A stretch of DNA of 64,000 bases, from contig JADGFI010000008.1 of assembly GCA_016743945.1 (NCBI GenBank), forward strand, positions 1 to 64,000. Reading direction: 5' to 3'. The notes beneath the pieces are model-generated. The model made no database searches. It was given only the letters and a program-made list of their open reading frames with translations, and was not told where the DNA came from. The translations under genes and the position numbers were made by a program. This stretch comes from Desulfobacteraceae bacterium (lineage in GTDB: Bacteria; Desulfobacterota; Desulfobacteria; Desulfobacterales; Desulfobacteraceae). This document shows, in pieces, positions 1 through 7,977 of the stretch. How positions within the stretch are numbered: the stretch's first letter is position 1; the number at the start of each line of letters is the position of its first letter.

Positions 1-104
1 TATTTTAAAATTATCAGATTAATTAATGGTGAACGGTTTCACTTCTATAATTAATTTAATCCAATAGTCGTGTTTAGGTGGAAAGAGACAAGGATGGGAA
101 AACT

Positions 105-389
105 TTATTTTTTTTGTGCGGCCAGAATCCAGACAATGGCCCATGCTAGGACCACCGGAATGATACCAATGCAAATAAAGAGGACAAGGTTACCGCTCCA
201 AGGCTTGAACCCCATGGCTGCCGCTATTGGGATCAGGACGGATAGGACAATACCGGCCCTTTTTGTTTTTGACAGGGGAGGGGGCTTTTGTCTCCTGGTT
301 TTAACAGGGGCTGGTTTGAACATTCTCGGAAGAATCAGGATGCCGGAAATCAGCAGAAGTAACACAAGAATTTCACTTACTCCGGTCAA
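105..389 (-). CDS. small two-helix membrane protein
   Basis: The 94-residue product has two hydrophobic segments, about residues 6-24 and 44-90 (the second long enough for two passes), separated by a basic proline-rich stretch, so it is probably an inner-membrane protein. I recognise no family. The start is a TTG codon chosen because a full AAGGAGG-type ribosome binding site lies five bases upstream (complement of 395-402) and no ATG exists near it. It runs in the same direction as the receptor cyclase but is separated from it by about 316 bases. Function unknown. Confidence 0.6.
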   Translation of the reverse strand: MTGVSEILVLLLLISGILILPRMFKPAPVKTRRQKPPPLSKTKRAGIVLSVLIPIAAAMGFKPWSGNLVLFICIGIIPVVLAWAIVWILAAQKK

Positions 390-705
390 GGGTTCCTCCT
401 TTGTACTGGGGGGTTAAAAGCTCTTATATTTCAAAAATCCGGCTATTTGTCAATTTAATTCAAAGAAACATGCAAGCATTGTGCATGAGGATCATGGCGA
501 TTGCCCAAAAAAATACTATACAAAGAAAATTTGATCATGCTAATTTCACGCCTGACAGCCTTCGGGTAATTGCAAAATTAAGTTTTATATTGTTATCCAG
601 ATGAGTTGGATCAGGTAAAATTAGAACCCTTTTTGAGGTCTGATTTTTTTAACCGACTCTATCCCAAGGTGAAACTGATTGGTCAGAGGAAAAGATCCTC
701 TGACC
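390..705. other. intergenic region with a 3' hairpin
   Basis: No credible gene is present in these 316 bases; the one ORF of 67 codons lacks a ribosome binding site and any recognisable feature. The right-hand end holds a perfect inverted repeat (next entry). The left end carries the ribosome binding site of the small membrane protein. Confidence 0.5.
681..705 (-). terminator. hairpin abutting the stop codon of the diguanylate cyclase gene
   Basis: A perfect 10-bp inverted repeat (681-690 with 696-705) has a 5-base loop and begins directly after the cyclase stop codon. It lacks a clear T tract on the exit side, so it is either a weak or factor-assisted terminator or an mRNA 3' stabilising hairpin. 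Confidence 0.4.
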
Positions 706-3700
706 CTATGGTTCCAGGGGATTGATTGCATGAAAAAGGTATCGATTCCCTTTTTTCTTTGCCCGGTACATGGCTTTGTCTGCCCGGCGAACAAGGGTAT
801 TAATATTCCTGGAATCTTCAGGATAGCAACTGATTCCGATGCTGGCAGATACATAATCCACCTGCACGCTGTCCAGGGCATAGGGCCTTGCTATCTCCTT
901 GATCATTTTTTCTGCCACGACGTTTGGGGATGTTTTCTGGCAATTTTCTACCAGTACGGTGAACTCGTCACCCCCAATGCGTGAAATAATATCTGTTTTT
1001 CTCAACAATGCGGTCAGGCGGCAGGCAATCTTTTTGAGAAGCGTATCCCCTGATTCATGGCCAAGTGTATCGTTAACCTGTTTGAATCGGTCAATATCCA
1101 GATAAAAAAGGATCACTTGATGGCCATAGCGATCGGCACGTTTCAGGGCCTGGTCCAGGTGCTCGTAAAAAGCCTTTCTGTTGTTCAATCCGGTCAGGCT
1201 GTCATGGTAGGCAAGGTGCAGCAATTCCTTTTCATACAGCTTTCGCTGGTCCACATCCCGGACAATGCTGCGGAGGCCTGATATCTGTCCGTCCATTTCC
1301 CGGATTACAGAACCTGAGGTTTCCACATGCTTGCAGGACCCGTCTTTTCTGACAATGGTAAAACTGATATCCGGCAGATAATTTCCATGTATGAGGTTTT
1401 TTTCCCGCAAAATATCGGGGATTTTATTTCCGAAATCATTTTCAATAATCTGGCTGATATGCATGCCTTCGAGCTCATGGGTTTCGTACCCGCTGATGAC
1501 ACTGGTATAGGTATTGACCAGAGTGATGATACCCTGGGTATTGATTTCGCAATATCCGTCCTGGATACTCTCTAAAATGGTTCGGTATTTTTTTTCGCTC
1601 TGTTGTATTCTGAATTCGGTCAGCTTCCTTTGGGTAATATTTTCATAGGTCCCCAGGATGCCCACTACCCGGTCGGATGAATCATGCAGGGGAATCTTGC
1701 TGATATCCAGCCATATTTTGGTATTGCCCGGGAGTGTTCTTGATTCGATTTCATGGTATACCGGGGTATTGGTTTCCATTATTTTTTTTTCAGTATTTTT
1801 GTAGTTGACCGGGGCCTTTTCATCCCAGGTCAGATCCGCATCTGTTTTTCCGATGATCTGGTCCGGATCTGCCATGCCGGCGATATTGGAAAAGTTTTTA
1901 TTACAGCCCAGATAAACTGAATTTTGGTCCTTCCAGAAGATGAACTGGGGAATATTGTCGATAACCAGGCGCAGCATTTCCCTTGTGTTGTAAAGCTTTC
2001 GATTGAGTTTTCTCAGTTGCTGGTTATGGCGGTGGCTTTGCCAATAGAAAAATCCGAAAACAACGCAGACAAATCCGATCACTGCCATCATTCTCCAGAA
2101 AAGGGCAAAGTCAAATTTATGGTCAAACCTTACGGCAATCCACTTGTCGAAGATCTCTTCTTTTTCCTTTTCCGTCAAAGAGCGGATCGCCTTGTTGAAG
2201 ATGGTTTTCAGGGCGGTTTCCTGCTTTGGGAAACCCGAGCTTAAGGCATAATCATAATTCAGGTCTCCGGCTATTTTAATATTGGCAAGTCCCATATGTT
2301 CGATATGGTAAACCGCCTCAATAACAGAGACGATGGTGGCATCTGCCTTTCCCTTGCTCACTTGGGCCATGGCCTCTTTAACCCCCTCAACATGGACCAC
2401 CCGGATCTCCTTGTGGTGAATCTTGATCTGTTCCTCAATGGCATAGCCCTTGACCAGGGCCAGGGTTTTTCCGGCAAGATCCTCCAGGCTGTTGACGTAA
2501 GGCATCCGGTTTTGGGCCACCGTCACCAGGGGGGTTGTCAGGTAGGGGGTGGAAAAATTGAATATTTTTTTTCTTTCCGGGGTGGGGTTCATGATGGAAA
2601 GGATGTCACACTCTCCTTTTTTGGCTATTTCAAGACTCTGGCTCCAGTTTTTTGTCGGGACCAGTTGAATGGGGATCCCTATCCTCTTGGAGATCAGCTT
2701 AATATAATCCGATGCCAGCCCTATATGATTGCCCTTTTTATCTATCTGTTCAAAGGGCATGAAGTAAGGGTCCACGCACATCGTTAATGTCTTTTTTTCC
2801 TGGAGATATTTTTGTTCAGCAGGGGTCAGACGGATTTTTTTGAAAATTTCATCGGTGAATAGGCGGTCCAGGTCCCTTTTCTCTTTTACCAGGCCAAATT
2901 CAAGGAAAAGATCTGCCAGGCGTTTGACCGCAGTTTTATCTATATGGCCGACAGGATGTACGGACGGCAGAATGATTTTTCTGATTTCCCGGGCTTCATA
3001 CTCCAGGGCTTTGCGGGTTTTTCTTTTTGTGTATTTTTCCAGGATCAGTTCAATGATTTCATGGGGGTGGGCCAGGGCATATTCCCAGCCCTTGATAGAT
3101 GCTTCGGTAAAGGCCCTGGCCTGTTCCGGATTTTTCTTGAACTTCTTTTCCGATGAAAAGAGATTTCCGGCCAGAAGCCTGATGCCGTAGTTGCCCGGAT
3201 CGATAATATGATAGGGCACCTGCTGCTGGTTAAGAGCATAGGTCTCATTGGTGATATATATGGTCATGGCATCTATTTCACCCCGGACAAAGGGGTCGAT
3301 ATTAAATGTATGGGGAACAATCTTCAAGTCCTTCTGGCTGATTCCGTTTTCCATGAACATCTGCTTGAAGTTCATCCCATTAATTTCATGGGGAGTGGCC
3401 ATTATCTTTTTTCCCTTTAGTTCCGAAGGCAGGTATGTTCCGGGCTTTACAGCCAGAACAAGGGGGGAATGCTTGAAAAAATTGGCCAGAAATACGATTT
3501 CTCTGCCCCGGAGATAGGCACCGATCACCTCGGTATCCCAGATGCCATAGGTGGCCCTGCCGTAAGTCACCTCATCTATTAAATCTGCGCCGGGTTTGAA
3601 GACAAGCAGGTTGACATCAAGTCCTTCAGCCGCATAGAATCCTTTTTCTTTTGCCGCATAGAAACCGGCAAATTGAAACTGGTGTTTCCAGGGCAGTTGC

Positions 3701-3819
3701 AGAGATACCTGTTTTTTCCCATTGGCAACAGCAAAAGACGCAAATGCAGTCATCGTCCAGAATGCAAAAACAAAAATTAGTATGAACTTTATGTGTCGTT
3801 GTTTTGTAAAAGAGACCAT
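706..3819 (-). CDS. membrane receptor diguanylate cyclase (NMT1-like, SBP_bac_3, PAS, PAS, GGDEF)
   Basis: Predicted c-di-GMP synthase responding to periplasmic ligands. In order: signal-like N-terminus; NMT1/THI5-like binding domain (about residues 35-330); a family-3 amino-acid-type solute-binding domain (about 340-570); one transmembrane helix (about 585-605); two PAS domains (about 635-750 and 760-875); a GGDEF domain to the end. The catalytic motif is intact (RIGGDEF) and an RxxD product-inhibition site (RKTD) lies five residues before it, so activity and feedback control are expected. No EAL domain follows. The start at 3819 is preferred over an upstream one at 3852 because an AGGAAA site precedes it and the signal peptide then begins at the N-terminus. 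The ligand is not predictable. Confidence 0.9.
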   Translation of the reverse strand: MVSFTKQRHIKFILIFVFAFWTMTAFASFAVANGKKQVSLQLPWKHQFQFAGFYAAKEKGFYAAEGLDVNLLVFKPGADLIDEVTYGRATYGIWDTEVIGAYLRGREIVFLANFFKHSPLVLAVKPGTYLPSELKGKKIMATPHEINGMNFKQMFMENGISQKDLKIVPHTFNIDPFVRGEIDAMTIYITNETYALNQQQVPYHIIDPGNYGIRLLAGNLFSSEKKFKKNPEQARAFTEASIKGWEYALAHPHEIIELILEKYTKRKTRKALEYEAREIRKIILPSVHPVGHIDKTAVKRLADLFLEFGLVKEKRDLDRLFTDEIFKKIRLTPAEQKYLQEKKTLTMCVDPYFMPFEQIDKKGNHIGLASDYIKLISKRIGIPIQLVPTKNWSQSLEIAKKGECDILSIMNPTPERKKIFNFSTPYLTTPLVTVAQNRMPYVNSLEDLAGKTLALVKGYAIEEQIKIHHKEIRVVHVEGVKEAMAQVSKGKADATIVSVIEAVYHIEHMGLANIKIAGDLNYDYALSSGFPKQETALKTIFNKAIRSLTEKEKEEIFDKWIAVRFDHKFDFALFWRMMAVIGFVCVVFGFFYWQSHRHNQQLRKLNRKLYNTREMLRLVIDNIPQFIFWKDQNSVYLGCNKNFSNIAGMADPDQIIGKTDADLTWDEKAPVNYKNTEKKIMETNTPVYHEIESRTLPGNTKIWLDISKIPLHDSSDRVVGILGTYENITQRKLTEFRIQQSEKKYRTILESIQDGYCEINTQGIITLVNTYTSVISGYETHELEGMHISQIIENDFGNKIPDILREKNLIHGNYLPDISFTIVRKDGSCKHVETSGSVIREMDGQISGLRSIVRDVDQRKLYEKELLHLAYHDSLTGLNNRKAFYEHLDQALKRADRYGHQVILFYLDIDRFKQVNDTLGHESGDTLLKKIACRLTALLRKTDIISRIGGDEFTVLVENCQKTSPNVVAEKMIKEIARPYALDSVQVDYVSASIGISCYPEDSRNINTLVRRADKAMYRAKKKGNRYLFHAINPLEP

Positions 3820-4090
3820 AAACGTTTTCCTGCTGTCAAGCCCGGCGTACAAATTTATCGATTAAGTTTAAGCATTTACGGGTCAAGTCAACTTGTTGTT
3901 CTCGATACCCTTTAATGGAATGCCACGATTCTCTATACGATTATAGTACAAGCACATATTGTTTTTATTGTATCTATTATCCTTTTTGGGCGAAAAAGTC
4001 GAGGCTTTAGGCAATTGAAATCAGGGGTAGCACATATAGATATTTATTTTTACCGGTTGGTCGGAGGGGTAAAAAAGCATATGAAACTGA

Positions 4091-4879
4091 TTATGAATGG
4101 GGTTGATCGCCTGGCAAACAATTGTGGATAAACCGGGCCATGGATGCCAGAACCTTTTCTCTTTGATCCTGGTGGGGGGTGTGGCGGCAATGGTCTATCA
4201 AATGGGTTTCACAGTCCCTTATTCCGGAAGCCATGGTTGTTAATTGTGTTGGCGAACCGTATTGATCCTGGCGGCCTTGAAGCGCCATAACCGGTACTTT
4301 TATCTGTTTTAAATATTTTTGAATGTTCCAGTGGATGAACCTGGGATGAAGCCATGCACAGTTCCATCCCCAAAATGTGTTTTCGGTATTGGGGCCATGG
4401 TATCGTTCAAGCCTTTCTTTTAAATCCTGGTGCAAATAATGATGCTTTGCATCTCGTATGGCATCCACCGTCAAGGGTTCACAAAACACATGGGCAGCCT
4501 CGGTAATAAGTCCCTTGAGGTTTTTTGCGTTGGGGCTGCCTGCATATATAATTCCCATGGAACCACCGTCGGAGTGGCCGATAATGATATGATCCCGGAT
4601 ACCTGCCGCCTTTAAAACAGCCGGAAGAAAATGAAGGGCTTGTCCATGCATGAAATTTATCTTTCTGGGCAAAGGGCAGGGATCAGAGTTGCCATGGCCC
4701 GGGCGGGAAAAGACAAAGGCATTGCAGTGGGTCATTTGGGAAAGCCGTGCGGGTACATCTTTCCACAGGGATACACACCCGAGGCCTTCGTGGAGAAAAA
4801 CCAGGGTAGGGTTGCCTGAATGGCCCCTATGCCACTCAATTTCAATTTTTTGATTTTGGACCAAAAGAGAGTCAATCAC
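4091..4879 (-). CDS. alpha/beta-fold hydrolase
   Basis: The 262-residue protein has the alpha/beta hydrolase fold. The oxyanion/early strand region is FLHEGLG (about 29-35), the nucleophile elbow is GHSDGG with Ser near residue 101, and a late histidine sits in the HCRHTPHQD segment. There is no signal peptide, so it should be cytoplasmic. It starts at GTG with a modest purine-rich site upstream. It is the last gene of a five-gene minus-strand run that begins with plsB. The substrate cannot be inferred; related proteins include esterases and C-C bond hydrolases. Confidence 0.8.
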   Translation of the reverse strand: MIDSLLVQNQKIEIEWHRGHSGNPTLVFLHEGLGCVSLWKDVPARLSQMTHCNAFVFSRPGHGNSDPCPLPRKINFMHGQALHFLPAVLKAAGIRDHIIIGHSDGGSMGIIYAGSPNAKNLKGLITEAAHVFCEPLTVDAIRDAKHHYLHQDLKERLERYHGPNTENTFWGWNCAWLHPRFIHWNIQKYLKQIKVPVMALQGRQDQYGSPTQLTTMASGIRDCETHLIDHCRHTPHQDQREKVLASMARFIHNCLPGDQPHS

Positions 4880-4913
4880 TGGGGGGTTCCCTTTCTGCGA
4901 TGCTGAGGTTAAT

Positions 4914-5429
4914 TTAAAATTTGGTTTTCAGTGCCCCATAGGCTCGTTGTATTTCAAGAAATTTTTCATTGGCCAGGTGTGAAAATTCTTCCCCCAGGTG
5001 GGAGACCTTATCCGGGTGGTATTTTTTTATTTTCTCTTTATAGGCAACCTGAATTTCCTTCCATGTGGCATGGGTTGAAACACCTAAAATTTCATGGGCG
5101 GATCTGTTAATTTTCGACCCATTTCCCGGGTCAAAGTCATTTTTTTTTGTTTTTCCAGTGCCTTTGAAAGGTGCATTTCCTGAATAGGAGTTATAATTAT
5201 GGGCATTTTTTATAGGATCCTTTTTTCTTTTTTGAGTTCTTCCGGCATTTTTTTTAAATAAAAACCAGGGCAGTTCTCCATATCGGATCAAATGGAGAAT
5301 GGCAAAGAGAACAAATCCATCATCAATCCATCCAACATAGGGCAGAAAAAGTTCAGGAATAATATCCACTGGACTGATGAGATAGGCCAGGCCAAACAAA
5401 ATTAAAATAACTTTCAGGTAAAGACTCAT
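4914..5429 (-). CDS. DUF1232 membrane domain fused to a DnaJ domain
   Basis: The N-terminal ~55 residues form a DUF1232 (YkvA-like) unit with a hydrophobic helix, the SPVDIIPE motif and WIDDGFVL. A basic linker follows, then a C-terminal J domain (about residues 110-171) with the HPD tripeptide needed to stimulate an Hsp70 ATPase. It is likely an inner-membrane-tethered J protein that recruits DnaK. At 171 residues it is much shorter than DnaJ and lacks the zinc-finger and C-terminal substrate domains. It lies 8 bases after dapB. The client is unknown. Confidence 0.8.
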   Translation of the reverse strand: MSLYLKVILILFGLAYLISPVDIIPELFLPYVGWIDDGFVLFAILHLIRYGELPWFLFKKNAGRTQKRKKDPIKNAHNYNSYSGNAPFKGTGKTKKNDFDPGNGSKINRSAHEILGVSTHATWKEIQVAYKEKIKKYHPDKVSHLGEEFSHLANEKFLEIQRAYGALKTKF

Positions 5430-5437
5430 GGAGGCTA

Positions 5438-6271
5438 TCAGCTCTGGTTCATGACATCAATCATGGTAAAAAGTCGTCGTTTATTTCCTTTTAACAAGGC
5501 TTTTTCCTTTAAATATACCACGGCATCAAAGGTGCCGCTGACATAGATATCCCTGCCATTGATGTTATGTTTGAATTCAAAGAGGGAGGATCCGTCTTCA
5601 GCTTTTAGGGTATACGTATGCCATCCGTGCCCGGATAGATGCTCTTTGGGAATACCCCATTGGGTTGCCTGTATCTGGGGATCTCGAATCTGTTGGATCT
5701 CTTCCACCTTAAAGTCCGCGCCCAGTTCATTAAAATAGCCAACCATGGCCTTGGCAGTCCCGGAGGTATCCGCCTTTCCCTGCTGATGGCTTTCTTTGAC
5801 TTCAAGACAATACCCCTTGAAAAGACCGGGGAATGTTTGCGCCGCATAGGTCATCATGGCCTGGAGACCCACAATTTGTTTGGCCATATTCGGGGCAATG
5901 ACGGCGGGAGCGGCCGCGTTGTGTACGGTTTTTTCCAGTTCTTCCCGGTTTCCTCCGGTGGTTCCCATGACAAAGGGGATATTGTTCTGGGTATAAAACA
6001 GGGCATTTTCATTCACAGCAGAGGGGTGGGTATAGTCAACGGCAATGAAAAAGGGATATTGGGCGAAGATTTCTTTTATTTTTTCATTCCTTGTGTCGGG
6101 TTTGACAAGTGAAAATTTAATCTTGCCGATCATTGTGGTCGTCTCAGGGATATCCTGGCCTGTCAGAGAATAGGGCATCACAAGGAAGCGGTCGTCTGCA
6201 ATACCAGCGGCAGCCATTGTGCGGGCAACGTTTCCGGGCAGCCCGTTAATCATAATCGATATTTTTTTCAT
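5438..6271 (-). CDS. dapB: 4-hydroxy-tetrahydrodipicolinate reductase
   Basis: Catalyses the NAD(P)H-dependent reduction step of lysine and diaminopimelate synthesis in the cytoplasm. The 277-residue protein shows the N-terminal Rossmann start (ISIMINGLPGNVA), the VDYTHPSAV and GTTGG segments, and the KESHQQGKADTSGTAK catalytic/substrate region. Overall it resembles the plant-like DapB branch rather than the E. coli form. It lies 12 bases downstream of the MurU/AmgK-like fusion gene, so precursor supply for peptidoglycan and sugar recycling may share a transcript. Confidence 0.88.
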   Translation of the reverse strand: MKKISIMINGLPGNVARTMAAAGIADDRFLVMPYSLTGQDIPETTTMIGKIKFSLVKPDTRNEKIKEIFAQYPFFIAVDYTHPSAVNENALFYTQNNIPFVMGTTGGNREELEKTVHNAAAPAVIAPNMAKQIVGLQAMMTYAAQTFPGLFKGYCLEVKESHQQGKADTSGTAKAMVGYFNELGADFKVEEIQQIRDPQIQATQWGIPKEHLSGHGWHTYTLKAEDGSSLFEFKHNINGRDIYVSGTFDAVVYLKEKALLKGNKRRLFTMIDVMNQS

Positions 6272-6283
6272 AAATAAGACTCC

Positions 6284-7972
6284 TTATAGGGTGTTCACAA
6301 GTTTAGTCAGGGTTGGTAGAGGTGCAAGCCTCCGGAGGTTAGACTTCAAAGACTCAATTGCATCCGGGATATAGGATTCAAAGTTCTTTTTGCCCTTGAC
6401 CCGGGATAAAAAAGCAAATGCCCCCAAAAATTGAAGATTTCGGGTCAGACAGCAATAATGATAGCATCTTTTAAATTTGTTTTGTTCTATTGTTGACTCA
6501 ATTTTCAGCCGGGACAGGGTATACGACACCAACTCGTCTTGGATACCTTCCGGCAGTTTAACATAGGGATCTATTAAAAGGGAAGCCAGATCGTATTGTA
6601 ACGGGCCTTTTCGTGCGGATTGAAAATCGATGAAATAAATTTTTTGATTTTGTATCATGATATTTTTAGATTGCATGTCCCGGTGCATGAGGCCTTCAAC
6701 GGCATATTCCAGGGCATTGTCGGCAATAGTGTCAAATTCATGGGCATAGGATTCAACCAAAACTTTTTTTCCAAGGTAATCTTGAATAAATGCCGTCATG
6801 AAATAGGCACATTCTTTTTCCAGGATGAGTTCCTTTGAATAGGAAGCGGTCTGGCAGGTCCAGCTGGTATCAAAATTTAGGCGTCCGGTTTGGGAAAATT
6901 CAATGAGCTGGTCAATGACTCGTTTATACAACATCATAAGGGTTGCACGGTTTTGGGTTTGCTGAACCACCGAGGCCAGGTGGACATCTCCCAGGTCTTC
7001 CAGGGCCACCTGACCGGAAAGGGCATCATGACCCAAAATTTTAGGCACTGCAATTTTTTGGGCGGCCAAATGGGTGCCGATGCGGACAAACGCGTGAAGC
7101 TGGGCGAGATTTTCACTCTGTGCAAGGCAGATACCATGGTCCGAGAGGACCAGGGAATGCTTCCCATGGCAGGCCCTGTACCAGTGTCGGTCAGACCCGT
7201 CTCCTGCAATGGAATTGATTTTAATTTCATGGAATTTATTTTCTGGAAGACAAAACAATTGTCCGCTGAGGCATAGTTGGGAGGTTTGCGTATAGGAGGG
7301 GATCGTACCGATATCTTTCCAGAAAATCTGATCCGCCATATGGGCTTTTATTTTTTTGGCCGGACAAAGATTCTTGTAGACATCAATGCTGGAAAAAACT
7401 TTACTATCGGCATTATCCGGCATATTTGCCAAGGGCATGTGGGAATAGATTTCCGGTGACAACACCTGAATACCGGTAAAGGCAAGCCCTTTTCCTAGTG
7501 GCGCATTAAAATTTTGGATAAACCCTTGTCCATCCACCAGGATTTTGTTGAATTGCCGATAATCATGGAGCACCAGGGTGGCCAGTGTCCTGGATGCAAG
7601 ATAGGACGCCAGATGGGATTCATAAACCTGTTTAAGATCGATATCAAAAATTATATCGGCATTGATCACAAAGAAAGGCTGCCTGTCCAAAAAACGCCGG
7701 GCATTGGCAATGGCACCGCCTGTATCTAGAATTTTGGGCTCGTATAGGGTCAGAATTTTGTCTTTAAATTGATGTTGTCGGACAAAGGCGTCTATTTGTT
7801 CATGGCAATGGTGGGTATTGATAAAAATTTTATCACATCCGCAAGCGATCAGTCGTTCAATGGTAAGGTCTATTATCGGGCGCTGGTTGAGTGTGAACAA
7901 CGGTTTGGGGATGCTGTTGCTATAGGGAGATAGGCGTGTGCCTAATCCTGCGGCAAGAATGAGTGCTCGCAT
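6284..7972 (-). CDS. fusion of MurU-like nucleotidyltransferase and AmgK-like sugar kinase
   Basis: Residues 1-240 form a sugar-1-phosphate nucleotidyltransferase with the GLGTRLSPYSNSIPKPL signature and a metal-binding NADI motif. Residues 260-562 form an aminoglycoside-phosphotransferase-fold kinase with HRDMQSKN (catalytic loop) and IDFQSARKGPLQYDLASLL, which closely matches AmgK. In Pseudomonas and Caulobacter, separate AmgK and MurU proteins convert N-acetylmuramate to UDP-MurNAc, bypassing de novo synthesis and fosfomycin. By inference this single chain does both steps. It starts 5 bases after plsB. The sugar specificity is not proven by sequence; other hexose-1-phosphates are possible. 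Confidence 0.8.
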   Translation of the reverse strand: MRALILAAGLGTRLSPYSNSIPKPLFTLNQRPIIDLTIERLIACGCDKIFINTHHCHEQIDAFVRQHQFKDKILTLYEPKILDTGGAIANARRFLDRQPFFVINADIIFDIDLKQVYESHLASYLASRTLATLVLHDYRQFNKILVDGQGFIQNFNAPLGKGLAFTGIQVLSPEIYSHMPLANMPDNADSKVFSSIDVYKNLCPAKKIKAHMADQIFWKDIGTIPSYTQTSQLCLSGQLFCLPENKFHEIKINSIAGDGSDRHWYRACHGKHSLVLSDHGICLAQSENLAQLHAFVRIGTHLAAQKIAVPKILGHDALSGQVALEDLGDVHLASVVQQTQNRATLMMLYKRVIDQLIEFSQTGRLNFDTSWTCQTASYSKELILEKECAYFMTAFIQDYLGKKVLVESYAHEFDTIADNALEYAVEGLMHRDMQSKNIMIQNQKIYFIDFQSARKGPLQYDLASLLIDPYVKLPEGIQDELVSYTLSRLKIESTIEQNKFKRCYHYCCLTRNLQFLGAFAFLSRVKGKKNFESYIPDAIESLKSNLRRLAPLPTLTKLVNTL

Positions 7973-7977
7973 GATTG

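Noticed and set aside
401-604. 67-codon ORF in the first intergenic region
   Set aside because: No ribosome binding site and no family-like composition.
2296-2787. 163-codon plus-strand ORF inside the diguanylate cyclase gene
   Set aside because: It is antisense to a strongly supported multidomain gene and has no recognisable domain or ribosome binding site.
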